A stretch of 45,901 nucleotides of DNA from the NCBI GenBank assembly GCA_902778285.1, contig CACYXC010000035.1:1-45901 (forward strand). Reading direction: 5' to 3'. Shown piece after piece: positions 28,568-38,245 of the stretch. A program made the position numbers and the translations under genes. The notes under the pieces were generated by a model. It was not told the DNA's origin. It did not search any database and saw only the letters and a program-made list of their open reading frames with translations. Each line of letters opens with the position of its first letter. The stretch's first letter is position 1. The stretch is from Oscillospiraceae bacterium (GTDB taxonomy: Bacteria; Bacillota; Clostridia; Oscillospirales; Oscillospiraceae).

Positions 28568-29350
28568 ATGAGCGAAAACATCATCTACTGTTATTCCGGC
28601 TCCGGCCACTGTCTGGCCATGGCCAGGCGTATCGCCGAGGTCCTTGGGGACACGGACATCGTCATGATGCGCGCCTTTCCCGCCAAAACCGACGCCACCG
28701 AGGCTAAACGCGTGGGCTTCGTCTTTTCCTGCATGGCCGGCGGCCTGCCCGGCAACGTGGAGGACTATGTGAAGGCGATCAAGATCGCCCCGGGCGCCTA
28801 CAAGTTCGCCGTGGAGCAGTACGCGGGCTATCTGGGCTGCGGTCTGCACAAGCTCGACGAGCTCGTGGGTCTCGATTACTGGGCGGGCGTCGCCAACCAC
28901 AGCACGGCCATCTGGCTCATGCCCCACAATCTTACGCTGGCCCCGCAGTCTCCCGCGAAGTGCGCGGAGAAGATCGAGCGGAAGGCCGTGGAGATCGGCG
29001 GCGCCGTGCGCGCGATGAAGAAGAGCGAGAAGAAGCCGCCGAAGCAGGCCGCCTTCGCGCTGATGAGCGCCGGCCTCGGCAAGACCCACGCCCGGCGCGT
29101 CAAAAAGTTTGCCGCGAGCGAGGCCTGCGTCGGCTGCGGGACCTGCGTAAAGGTCTGCCCGCGCAACAACATCCAGCTGCAGGGCGGGAAGCCCGTCTTC
29201 GGCCCCAACTGCATCGGGTGCCTCAGCTGCGTGCAGTTCTGCCCGAAATCCGCCATCAACATCGGCAAAGTCACCGAGAAGCGCGAGCGCTTCCCCAACG
29301 GCGCCGTCAAGCCCGAAGACCTGACGCGCAAGATCATCCACATCGACTGA
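28568..29350 (+). CDS. EFR1-family flavodoxin/ferredoxin fusion
   Basis: This 260-residue cytoplasmic protein has an N-terminal flavodoxin-like domain (IIYCYSGSGHCLAMARRIAE, an FMN-binding loop of the SGSGH type). A C-terminal two-cluster ferredoxin has CVGCGTCVKVCP and CIGCLSCVQFCP. This is the architecture of EFR1 family ferrodoxins, common in Clostridia. It should carry electrons between redox enzymes. AAAGGAG is 10 bases before the ATG. It is a single-gene unit ending in a bidirectional terminator shared with the ATP synthase operon. Confidence 0.87.
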   Translation: MSENIIYCYSGSGHCLAMARRIAEVLGDTDIVMMRAFPAKTDATEAKRVGFVFSCMAGGLPGNVEDYVKAIKIAPGAYKFAVEQYAGYLGCGLHKLDELVGLDYWAGVANHSTAIWLMPHNLTLAPQSPAKCAEKIERKAVEIGGAVRAMKKSEKKPPKQAAFALMSAGLGKTHARRVKKFAASEACVGCGTCVKVCPRNNIQLQGGKPVFGPNCIGCLSCVQFCPKSAINIGKVTEKRERFPNGAVKPEDLTRKIIHID

Positions 29351-29365
29351 ATCTAAATTATTAAC

Positions 29366-29399
29366 GCGGAAAGCCGCCCCAAGAGGGGCGGCTTTCCGC
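29366..29399. terminator. Bidirectional terminator between EFR1 and ATP synthase genes
   Basis: A perfect 15-bp stem (arm GCGGAAAGCCGCCCC, loop AAGA) is flanked by A/T-rich DNA on both sides. It fits termination of both convergent units. Confidence 0.85.
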
Positions 29400-29419
29400 A
29401 TTTATCAGACGTATACGAT

Positions 29420-29689
29420 TCAGTCCTCTATAAGGGCGGCGTCGCCGCAGAGAACGGTCAGCTCGTTGTCGGCCACGCTGGCGATGCCCTCGCTGACGCG
29501 GACGCGGACGACGCTCCCGTCTTCAAGCGCCCCGCGCACGATCCCCTTCGACACGGCGCAGAGCATCGGCGCGTGATTGACCAGGATCCCGATCGAGCCG
29601 AAGTCCATCGGCAGGTTGACGGAGCGGACTTTGGTATCCAGGACCGTGGATTCCCCGGTGACGACGGACAGGCGAAACAGATCTCCCAT
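29420..29689 (-). CDS. atpC: F1Fo ATP synthase epsilon subunit, short form
   Basis: This 89-residue protein is the beta-sandwich domain of the epsilon subunit (LSVVTGESTVLD, GSIGILVNHAPML, VSEGIASVADNELTVLCGDAA). The usual C-terminal two-helix domain, which can inhibit ATP hydrolysis, is absent; full forms are about 130-140 residues. GGAGG precedes the ATG. It is the last gene of the operon, 9 bases after the beta gene. Confidence 0.9.
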   Translation of the reverse strand: MGDLFRLSVVTGESTVLDTKVRSVNLPMDFGSIGILVNHAPMLCAVSKGIVRGALEDGSVVRVRVSEGIASVADNELTVLCGDAALIED

Positions 29690-29698
29690 AGGCCCTCC

Positions 29699-31357
<1,659 letters not shown>

Positions 31358-32215
31358 TTACCTGTTCTTTCGCATCGCTTCCGCCCCGCCCGCGATCTCG
31401 GAGATCTCGGTGGTGATCGCGGCCTGACGGGCGTGGTTGAGCTGCAGCGTCAGCTCGCCGATCAGCTCCTCGGTGTTGTCCGCGGCGGCGGTCATGGCCG
31501 TCATGCGGGCGGAATGCTCGCCCGTGCGCGCCTCGAGCAGCGCCGCATGGACCGTGTTTTTGAGCGTCATATCCGTAAGCGTCCGGAGCAGGCTCTCCCG
31601 GTCCGGCTCAAAGATATACTTTTTCTCCGCTTCCTTCTCCGGCGGCTCGACCGCCATGGGGAGCAGGGTCTGCGTGCCGGGGCTCTGCTGCAGTACGGAG
31701 CGGAAGCGCTGGTAGACCAGCACGACCTCGTCCGCCTCGCCGCCCGTATAGAGCCCGCGCAGATAAGCGGTGAGCTCTTCGGCCTCCTTCGCGTCCGGCG
31801 CGTCGCCGATCTCAAAGCTCTCGCGGATGGGGATGTTCGCGCCGGGGATCATGTCCTTCCCCCAGCGGCCGCAGACGACCAGGAACTTTTCCCGCTCCTC
31901 CTTCTCCGCCAGCTCCTCCAGGTAGCGCAGCAGAGCGGAGTTGTAGGTGCCGCAGAGGCCGCGGTTGCCCACGATCAGCACATAGCAGACGCGCGCGTTT
32001 TCCGCGTGCGGGAGCAGCAGCGGCTCCGTCACGGGCATGCCCTGCGCCACGCGGCCGAGCATCTCAGCGCAGCGCGCGGCGTAGTCCCGCAGGGAGCTGA
32101 AGGCGCTCTGGGTACGGCGAAGCTTGGCGCCCGCCACCATTTTCATGGATTTTGTGATCTGCTGGGTGTTTTCCACACTCCTGATGCGCGTGCGGATGGC
32201 GCGCAGATTCGCCAT
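31358..32215 (-). CDS. atpG: F1Fo ATP synthase gamma subunit
   Basis: This 285-residue subunit has the family ends: MANLRAIRTRIRSVENTQQITKSMKMVAGAKLR at the start and LTLQLNHARQAAITTEISEI near the end, plus VGNRGLCGTYN. It is the rotating central stalk. GGAAGTG precedes the ATG. Its gene follows the b-delta-alpha fusion after 207 bases that contain another hairpin. Confidence 0.95.
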   Translation of the reverse strand: MANLRAIRTRIRSVENTQQITKSMKMVAGAKLRRTQSAFSSLRDYAARCAEMLGRVAQGMPVTEPLLLPHAENARVCYVLIVGNRGLCGTYNSALLRYLEELAEKEEREKFLVVCGRWGKDMIPGANIPIRESFEIGDAPDAKEAEELTAYLRGLYTGGEADEVVLVYQRFRSVLQQSPGTQTLLPMAVEPPEKEAEKKYIFEPDRESLLRTLTDMTLKNTVHAALLEARTGEHSARMTAMTAAADNTEELIGELTLQLNHARQAAITTEISEIAGGAEAMRKNR

Positions 32216-32422
32216 ACAATCACTTCCTTGTCGTCAGAAGAAGCTCACTCCATTCCGCTTCCATGGTTTGCGTAAGAGCCATGAAAGCTCCATATCCGTG
32301 ATATCCTTCTTCCTCTCACCCGCAAACCCGCTGGCGCTGGGCTTTGCGGGTGCAGACGCACACGTGCAGGGACTTCCTTTGTGCCCTGCGTTTCTCAAAA
32401 CTCACGACTCAAAACTCAAAAC
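32216..32422. other. Non-coding gap between fusion and gamma genes
   Basis: This 207-base gap holds a hairpin (CACCCGCAAA, 32317-32326, with TTTGCGGGTG, 32343-32352), a possible GCAGGGA/TCCTTTGTGCCCTGC hairpin, and A/C-rich ACTCAAAACT repeats near 32397-32423. No gene is seen. Confidence 0.5.
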
Positions 32423-34678
32423 TTATTCGAAACTCTCCGCGTATTCCTCGACCACCAGACGCAGGGCCTTGATCTGTCCCTCGTCGAGCTTTTTGCCGCT
32501 GTTGATGATGTCGTCCAGGCGCGGCAGGCGCTCGTGCACGAAGGAGAGCAGACCCTTCTCAAAGCGCGCGATGTCTTTGAGCTCCACCTTGTCGGCGTAG
32601 CCCTCGTTGACGGCCCAGATGGAGATCACCTGGTCGCAGGCCTCCATGGGGCTGTACTGCGGCTGCTTGAGAAGCTCGGTCATCCGGTCGCCCCGGTGGA
32701 GGGTCGCGCGGGTGGTCTTGTCCAGATCGGAGCCGAACTGGGCAAAAGCCGCAAGCTCCCGGTACTGGGCCAGGTCCATGCGCAGCCGCCCGGCCACCTG
32801 CTTCATCGCGCCGAGCTGGGCGCTGCCGCCGACACGGCTGACGGAGAGGCCCACGTTCACCGCCGGGCGCACGCCCGCGTTGAAGAGGTCGGACTCCAGG
32901 AAGATCTGGCCGTCGGTGATGGAGATGACGTTCGTCGGGATATAGGCGGAGATATCCCCCGCCTGCGTCTCGATCATGGGCAGGGCGGTCATGCTGCCGC
33001 CGCCGGCCTCCGGGCTGAGACGTGCCGCGCGCTCCAGAAGACGGGAGTGCAGATAAAACACGTCGCCGGGGTAGGCCTCGCGTCCGGGCGGACGGTGCAG
33101 CAGCAGGGAGATCTCGCGGTAGGCGACGGCCTGCTTCGACAGGTCGTCATAGATGATCAGGACGTCTTTGCCCTGATACATGAAGTATTCGCCCATGGCG
33201 GCGCCCGCGTAGGGCGCGATGTACAGCATGGGCGCGGACTCGCTCGCGCTGGCGCAGACCACGATCGTGTAGTCCATGGCGCCGTGCTCGCGCAGCCTGG
33301 ACACCACGCCCGCCACCGTGGACTCCTTCTGTCCGATGGCGACGTAGATACAGATCATGTCCTTGCCCTTCTGGTTGATGATGGTGTCCAGGGCGATGGC
33401 AGTCTTGCCGGTCTGGCGGTCTCCGATGATCAGCTCACGCTGGCCGCGCCCGATGGGCACCAGCGCGTCGATGGCCTTAATGCCGGTCTGCATCGGCACG
33501 GAGACGCTCTTGCGGTCAATGACGCCGGGAGCCGGGGACTCGATGGGGCGGGTGTTGTGGGTGTTGAGCTCGCCCGCGCCGTCCAGGGGATTGCCCAGCG
33601 CGTCCACCACGCGGCCGATCAGCGCGGAACCCACGGGCACCTCGGTGATGCGTCCGGTACGGCGGACCCAGTGGCCCTCCTGCAGATTGTCGTAGTTGCC
33701 GAGCAGCACCACGCCGACGTTGTCCTGCTCCAGGTCCATGACCATGCCGCGCAGGCCGCCCTTCATTTCAAGCAGCTCTCCCGCCATCGCGTCCGACACG
33801 CCGGACACGCGGCAGATCCCGTCGGACACGCTGATCACGGTACCGATCTGATAGACCTCGGGGTCCTGATTGACCTTGGACAGCTCCCCGCGCAGGGCTT
33901 CGATCAGATCCCGATCGGTGCTGTCAAAGGCGGAGAGCTGGTTTTTGGTGCGCTCCAGCAGGCCCGCGACGCTGCCGTCATACACGGTGTCGCCCAGCTG
34001 CACCCGTACGCCGCCGATCAGGTCCTCGCGGATCTCGGTCTCGAGTTCGATCTCCGGCTGCTCGCCGGTGTCGGCCAGGACCTTGTCCACAGCGGCGCGG
34101 ATGCGGGAGAGCTCTTCCTCCTTCAGCGCCTCGCTGCTGCCGATGCGCAGGCGGAGGCTGCCCCGGCTGCGGATGGCGCTCAAATCGCCCGGCGTGATCT
34201 GCAGCCTCTCGTCCAGACGGGAGATAAACTGTGTTGTCATGCGCTCGCGGGCTGCGGCGTTTTCCGGACGCGCGATCTGTTCGGCCGCGGCGGCGGTGAT
34301 CTCCCCGGCGGCCTTCTGGTTGACCAGGATGCGCTGATGATGGGCAAGCCTGCGCAGATCCTTATGGGCGTCCAGGGCGATCTTGTCGATCTCCTTCTTT
34401 TCCTGCTCGCGCGCGGCGCGGTGGATGTCCTCCACGCTGGCGCGGGCCTGGCGCAGGATCTCCTCCCGTTCGGATTCGCCCTTCGCGTTCTCGCCCTCGA
34501 TGCCGTCGAGCAGCTTTTTCGCGTTTTCACGGGATGCCGCAGACTTCTCCAAATCGCCGCTCACCTTCTCGCGGTGCGCCCGGATGGCATTGGCGACGAT
34601 CTTGCGGCCGATCAGATACAGGCCGACGGCCAGGATCGCAAAGTTGATGAGTCCGTATACAATGTTCCAGCCATGCAT
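32423..34678 (-). CDS. atpA: Fused ATP synthase b-delta-alpha subunit
   Basis: This single 751-residue frame joins three ATP synthase parts. Residues 1-150 are b-like: one membrane helix (about 4-24) and a charged coiled coil. Residues 150-245 match the C-terminal domain of delta ([31 protein letters not shown]); the delta N-terminal helical domain is not seen. From about residue 250 it is a full alpha subunit ([16 protein letters not shown], Walker A GDRQTGKT at 419-426, Walker B DVLIIYDD, and the Arg finger in [13 protein letters not shown]). The usual gene order is B-E-F-H-A-G-D-C; here H and A are fused and a second b-like head is added, while a separate b gene precedes it. Fusion of b and delta is known in mycobacteria; addition of alpha is striking. 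GGAGG lies 11 bases before the start. Confidence 0.93.
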   Translation of the reverse strand: MHGWNIVYGLINFAILAVGLYLIGRKIVANAIRAHREKVSGDLEKSAASRENAKKLLDGIEGENAKGESEREEILRQARASVEDIHRAAREQEKKEIDKIALDAHKDLRRLAHHQRILVNQKAAGEITAAAAEQIARPENAAARERMTTQFISRLDERLQITPGDLSAIRSRGSLRLRIGSSEALKEEELSRIRAAVDKVLADTGEQPEIELETEIREDLIGGVRVQLGDTVYDGSVAGLLERTKNQLSAFDSTDRDLIEALRGELSKVNQDPEVYQIGTVISVSDGICRVSGVSDAMAGELLEMKGGLRGMVMDLEQDNVGVVLLGNYDNLQEGHWVRRTGRITEVPVGSALIGRVVDALGNPLDGAGELNTHNTRPIESPAPGVIDRKSVSVPMQTGIKAIDALVPIGRGQRELIIGDRQTGKTAIALDTIINQKGKDMICIYVAIGQKESTVAGVVSRLREHGAMDYTIVVCASASESAPMLYIAPYAGAAMGEYFMYQGKDVLIIYDDLSKQAVAYREISLLLHRPPGREAYPGDVFYLHSRLLERAARLSPEAGGGSMTALPMIETQAGDISAYIPTNVISITDGQIFLESDLFNAGVRPAVNVGLSVSRVGGSAQLGAMKQVAGRLRMDLAQYRELAAFAQFGSDLDKTTRATLHRGDRMTELLKQPQYSPMEACDQVISIWAVNEGYADKVELKDIARFEKGLLSFVHERLPRLDDIINSGKKLDEGQIKALRLVVEEYAESFE

Positions 34679-34718
34679 GTCCGGTCATCCCTCCTTCCTG
34701 TAATGCTCTGTCATGTGC

Positions 34719-35147
34719 TCACTCCTCTTGCCCCAGGATCCGGGCGGAGAGGAGCGCAGAGAGTTCGCCGCTGCTCTGCCGCAGCAACGCCTCCTCCTGC
34801 TCGTTCTGCTTTTCCAGGCGCGCTTCGCCCTCGCGCAGATCGCCGGCCGCCTGAGAACGGGCTGCCTTCAGCTGCTCAAGGCGGTGCTGCTCATCCTCGG
34901 CCTCCGCCTCAGAGAGGATGCGGTTGGCCGCAAGGCGGCTCTCCGCCTTGTCGGCGGCGATGCGGTCCCAGTTTTCCCGGACAGTGGCTTGGGCCTCTTT
35001 TTCCTCGTTCAGGCCCGCGTCGATCTTCGCCTGGCGCTCATCCAGCAGCTTGCCCACCGGGCCGAACAGAAAGCGTTTGAGCACGAAATAGAGAAGGAAG
35101 AAGTTGATGATCGTCCATATGAGCTCGGAAATGTTGATGCTTAACAT
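34719..35147 (-). CDS. atpF: F1Fo ATP synthase b subunit
   Basis: This 142-residue protein has one N-terminal membrane helix (LIWTIINFFLLYFVLKRFLF) and a long charged coiled coil, as in b subunits. AGGAGG is 8 bases before ATG 35147. With the b-like head of the fusion chain it could form a b/b' type heterodimeric stalk, which is an inference. Confidence 0.92.
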   Translation of the reverse strand: MLSINISELIWTIINFFLLYFVLKRFLFGPVGKLLDERQAKIDAGLNEEKEAQATVRENWDRIAADKAESRLAANRILSEAEAEDEQHRLEQLKAARSQAAGDLREGEARLEKQNEQEEALLRQSSGELSALLSARILGQEE

Positions 35148-35173
35148 GGACTTCTCCTCCTGTCCTTGTCTTG

Positions 35174-35401
35174 TCAGATCTTGCCGACCAGCATGAAGGC
35201 GACCAGCATGCCGTAGATGGTCAGCGCTTCCATCAGAGCCAGGGAGAGGATCAGGGAGCCGCGGATGTCGCCGGCGGCCTCGGGCTGACGGGCGATGGCG
35301 TCCATCGCGTGGGAAGCGGTCTTGCCCTGGGCCAGGGCGGTAAAGGAAGCGGTGACGCACAGAACGAGTGCGGCGGCGATAGCAATGATTCCGGATGCCA
35401 T
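35174..35401 (-). CDS. atpE: F1Fo ATP synthase c subunit
   Basis: This 75-residue hairpin protein has two membrane helices joined by the polar loop ARQPEA (residues 37-42). The ion-binding carboxylate is E58 in [12 protein letters not shown] Gln at residue 25 matches the Gln of Na+-binding rings, but the residues after E58 are Ala-Leu instead of the Ser-Thr of typical Na+ rings. Ion specificity is therefore unclear. It lies between the a and b genes. Confidence 0.93.
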   Translation of the reverse strand: MASGIIAIAAALVLCVTASFTALAQGKTASHAMDAIARQPEAAGDIRGSLILSLALMEALTIYGMLVAFMLVGKI

Positions 35402-35438
35402 AAAAAAGTCCTCCTAAAAATGTTTTCTTTTGTATTTT

Positions 35439-36125
35439 TTATTCTTCAGCTTCAAGCGCTTCCGAAATGTAGATCGAAAGCAGCATGGTAAAGACGATCG
35501 CCTGCAGAAGGCAGAAGATCAGGCTCAGCACCTGCATGATGAGCGGTGCGCCGATGGGGAAGATCTCATAGAGCTGCTCGGTCACGGTCTCCTCGCCGTA
35601 CATGTTGCCATAGAGTCGCAGAGCCAGGGACATGGGGCGGATAAACTGCTCGATCAGGTTCAGCGGCAGCATCAGCACCACGAGGATCAAGGGCTTGGCA
35701 AAGCTCGCAAGATAGTGCCCCAGACCGCGCTCCCGGATGCCGATGACATGGGTCGTGAAGAAGGCGATGACGCCCAGCCCCGCCGTCACCGACAGGCAGG
35801 CCGTCGGCACCGCAAAGCCCTTCAGGCGGCCCGCGCCGGGCAGCAGCCCGGAGTAGTTGCAGACAATGATGAAGACAAAGAACGTGCCGAGGATCGGGAA
35901 GTACTTGCGTGTATGCTCTTTGCCGAGCGTCCCCTCAAAAAAGTTGCGCAGGGCGCCGACCGCCATCTCCGCACCGGTCTGCAGAGGTCCGGGGACCTCC
36001 TTGAGATTGCGCGTGGCCAAAAAGCTTACCAGAGCAAGCACCGCGATGATCGCCCACATGGCGGTGACCGTGCTCGTCACCTCCAGCGGCCCGATGCGAA
36101 ACAGCACATTGGTGGCTTCTTCCAT
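35439..36125 (-). CDS. atpB: F1Fo ATP synthase a subunit
   Basis: This 228-residue membrane protein has the conserved Arg helix in RPMSLALRLYGNMYGEE and the N-terminal blocks of the family. It forms the ion half-channels facing the c ring. It is the first gene of the operon; GAGGTGAT precedes the ATG. Confidence 0.95.
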   Translation of the reverse strand: MEEATNVLFRIGPLEVTSTVTAMWAIIAVLALVSFLATRNLKEVPGPLQTGAEMAVGALRNFFEGTLGKEHTRKYFPILGTFFVFIIVCNYSGLLPGAGRLKGFAVPTACLSVTAGLGVIAFFTTHVIGIRERGLGHYLASFAKPLILVVLMLPLNLIEQFIRPMSLALRLYGNMYGEETVTEQLYEIFPIGAPLIMQVLSLIFCLLQAIVFTMLLSIYISEALEAEE

Positions 36126-36157
36126 AGTATCACCTCTGTTGTTTCAAATACCTTTTT

Positions 36158-36163
36158 ATTATA
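36158..36163 (-). promoter_or_regulatory. -10 box of the ATP synthase operon
   Basis: TATAAT on the minus strand lies about 33 bases before the atpB start. The -35 region is weak (CTTCCC at a spacing of 18). Confidence 0.45.
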
Positions 36164-36283
36164 CCTTATTTTCTCCCCAAAGGGAAGCCTTGTTTTTCAA
36201 GAAATCCCCTCTCCGTCCGGCGCTTGCTTTTTCTCGGGCAGGATGGTATGCTTTTTTCGAAATTGCACAGGGAGGGCAGAGCG

Positions 36284-36505
36284 ATGGACGACTTCAGGCC
36301 CGGGCGCTACCGCCATTTCAAGGGAAAAGAATACGAACTGATCTGCACCGCCCGCCACTCCGAGACGGAGGAGCTCATGGTGGTCTACCGCGCGCTCTAC
36401 GGCGAGGGCGGGATCTGGGTGCGCCCCGCCGCCATGTGGAACGAGGAGATCGAGCGGGACGGGCGGCGCTTTCGCCGCTTTACCTACATGGGAGACGAGG
36501 CATGA
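36284..36505 (+). CDS. DUF1653 domain protein
   Basis: This 73-residue protein matches the DUF1653 family: GRYRHFKGKEYELICTARHSETEELMVVYRALYGEGGIWVRP. The family is small, cytoplasmic and of unknown function. ATG 36284 has GGAGG 8 bases upstream. Its stop overlaps the next start (ATGA), so the genes are translationally coupled. Confidence 0.88.
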   Translation: MDDFRPGRYRHFKGKEYELICTARHSETEELMVVYRALYGEGGIWVRPAAMWNEEIERDGRRFRRFTYMGDEA

Positions 36506-36762
36506 GACTGAACCTGAACCAGAGCGCCTTTGTGGAGCTTGACGTGCACAACATGACAAAGACCCAGGCCGTCACGGCGCTGGACGACGCGCTGCGCCGG
36601 GCGGGGAGCGGGGTCTACCGCCTGAAGGTGATCCACGGTTACCACGGCGGGACAGTGCTGCGAGACGCGGTGCGGGCTCACGCGGCGAAGCATCCGAAGG
36701 TGCTGCGCGTGGAGCTGGGGCTCAACCCGGGCGAGACCGACCTGATCCTGCGGGAGCTGTGA
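36502..36762 (+). CDS. Smr-domain protein
   Basis: This 86-residue protein is a stand-alone Smr domain: VELDVHNMTKTQAVTALDDAL, then LKVIHGYHGGTVLRDAVR with the HGxxxG-like signature. Smr domains are nuclease or nucleic-acid binding domains, best known from the MutS2 C-terminus. Position next to mutY fits a nucleic-acid role, but this is inference. It overlaps the DUF1653 gene by 4 bases. Confidence 0.82.
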   Translation: MRLNLNQSAFVELDVHNMTKTQAVTALDDALRRAGSGVYRLKVIHGYHGGTVLRDAVRAHAAKHPKVLRVELGLNPGETDLILREL

Positions 36763-36764
36763 GC

Positions 36765-37826
36765 ATGGAAGACAGGGCAATACTGCAAAAAGCCTCGGCG
36801 CTGCTGATCGAGTGGTACGCCGCGAGCCGCCGGGTCCTGCCCTGGCGGCAGTCCCCCACGCCCTACCATGTCTGGATCTCGGAGATCATGCTGCAGCAGA
36901 CGCGCATCGAGGCCGTGATCCCCTACTATGAGCGTTTTCTGAAGGAGCTGCCGGACGTTGCGGCGCTGGCCGCGGTCGACGAGGACCGGCTGCTGAAGCT
37001 CTGGGAGGGGCTGGGCTACTACAGCCGCGCCCGCAACCTGCGCAGGGCGGCAAAACAGATCATGGACGAATACGGCGGCGAGCTGCCGCGAAAAGCCGCG
37101 GAGCTGAAAAAGCTGCCCGGTATCGGGGACTATACCGCCGGGGCCGTCGCCTCCGTCGCCTACGGCGAGCCGGAGCCCGCCGTGGACGGAAACGTGCTGC
37201 GCGTGCTCTCGCGTCTGCTGGCCTTTGAGGACGACATCATGGAGCAGAAGACCCGCCGCCGGGTCACGGAGCAGCTGCGCACGGTCTACCCCGCCGGGGC
37301 GGACGCGGCGCTGCTGACCGAGGGGATCATGGAGCTGGGCGAGACCGTGTGCATCCCCAACGGGGAGGCCCGCTGCGGCGTATGCCCGCTGCGCACGCTC
37401 TGCCGCGCGCGTCAGACGGATTCGGTCGAGCGCTACCCCGTCAAGGCCCCGCCGCGGGCGCGGCGCATTGAGGAGCGCACGGTGCTGCTGCTGCGCTGCG
37501 GAGACCGCTGGGCGATCCGCCGCCGCCCGGACCGCGGGCTTCTGGCGGGACTGTGGGAGTTCCCGGGCGAGTCCGGCGCCCTCACCGCGCAGGAGGCTGC
37601 CGCGCGCGTCCCCGGCGCGCTGCGCTGTACCCCCTGCGGGGAGGCGGTTCACGTCTTTACCCATGTGGAGTGGCACATGCGCGGCTATGTGATCGACTGT
37701 GCCGCGCCGCTGCCCGATTATCGCTGGGCGAGCGCAGACGAGCTGCGGGAGGGCTTTTCCATCCCCACCGCGCTGCGATACTATCAGACGGTCCTGGAAT
37801 CGTTTTCAAAGGAGGACTGCAGATGA
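36765..37826 (+). CDS. mutY: A/G-specific adenine glycosylase
   Basis: This 353-residue DNA repair enzyme removes A paired with 8-oxoG. It has catalytic E40 (SEIMLQQTR), the helix-hairpin-helix LPGIGDYTAGAV (117-128), catalytic D141 (VDGNVLRVLSR) and cluster cysteines C196-x7-C204-x2-C207-x5-C213. The C-terminal NUDIX-like domain recognises 8-oxoG. ATG 36765 is preferred over GTG 36759. It overlaps the next gene by 4 bases. Confidence 0.95.
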   Translation: MEDRAILQKASALLIEWYAASRRVLPWRQSPTPYHVWISEIMLQQTRIEAVIPYYERFLKELPDVAALAAVDEDRLLKLWEGLGYYSRARNLRRAAKQIMDEYGGELPRKAAELKKLPGIGDYTAGAVASVAYGEPEPAVDGNVLRVLSRLLAFEDDIMEQKTRRRVTEQLRTVYPAGADAALLTEGIMELGETVCIPNGEARCGVCPLRTLCRARQTDSVERYPVKAPPRARRIEERTVLLLRCGDRWAIRRRPDRGLLAGLWEFPGESGALTAQEAAARVPGALRCTPCGEAVHVFTHVEWHMRGYVIDCAAPLPDYRWASADELREGFSIPTALRYYQTVLESFSKEDCR

Positions 37827-38221
37827 AAAAAGAATCCCCGTCCATGGACGCCTGGCTGCGCGAGGCCAAGGCCTCGCCCGAGGCCGCGAACTGCGGCATG
37901 TTTCTGGTGCACAACGGCGTCGTGCGGCAGACAGCGCGCGCGAAGGTGCGCAGCGGTGTGAAAGACGCCGCCCCGGTTTGCGGCATGCGCTTCGGCTATG
38001 ACGCCGAAAAGGCCGCGGCCGCCGTCGAGGAGACGAAGGCGCTGGCGGGCATCCGCTATGTCCGCGTCTGGCTCAACGAGGGCGAGCTCGATGTGGGGGA
38101 CGACATCATGTTCGTCCTCGTCGGGGGCGATATCCGCCCGCATGTGGTCGACGCGCTGCAGTTTTTAGTGGGCAGGCTGAAAAATGATTGCGTCAGCGAG
38201 ATCGAGATCGGCGAGGGCTGA
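37823..38221 (+). CDS. moaE: MoaE-like molybdopterin synthase large subunit family protein
   Basis: This 132-residue protein resembles Clostridia members of the MoaE family (CGMFLVHNGVVRQTARAKV, YVRVWLNEGELDVGDDIMFVLVGGDIRPHV). MoaE joins MoaD to convert precursor Z to molybdopterin. No other molybdenum cofactor gene is in the window, and a typical MoaE start block is not obvious, so the assignment is moderate. GGAGG lies 8 bases before the ATG, which overlaps the mutY stop. Confidence 0.6.
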   Translation: MKKESPSMDAWLREAKASPEAANCGMFLVHNGVVRQTARAKVRSGVKDAAPVCGMRFGYDAEKAAAAVEETKALAGIRYVRVWLNEGELDVGDDIMFVLVGGDIRPHVVDALQFLVGRLKNDCVSEIEIGEG

Positions 38222-38245
38222 GGATTTACGAAAGGAAGAGAGAGA

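Noticed and set aside
32381-35080. Open frame of about 900 codons antisense to the b-delta-alpha fusion
   Set aside because: It is an antisense shadow of conserved alpha sequence, with no ribosome-binding site and no domain character.
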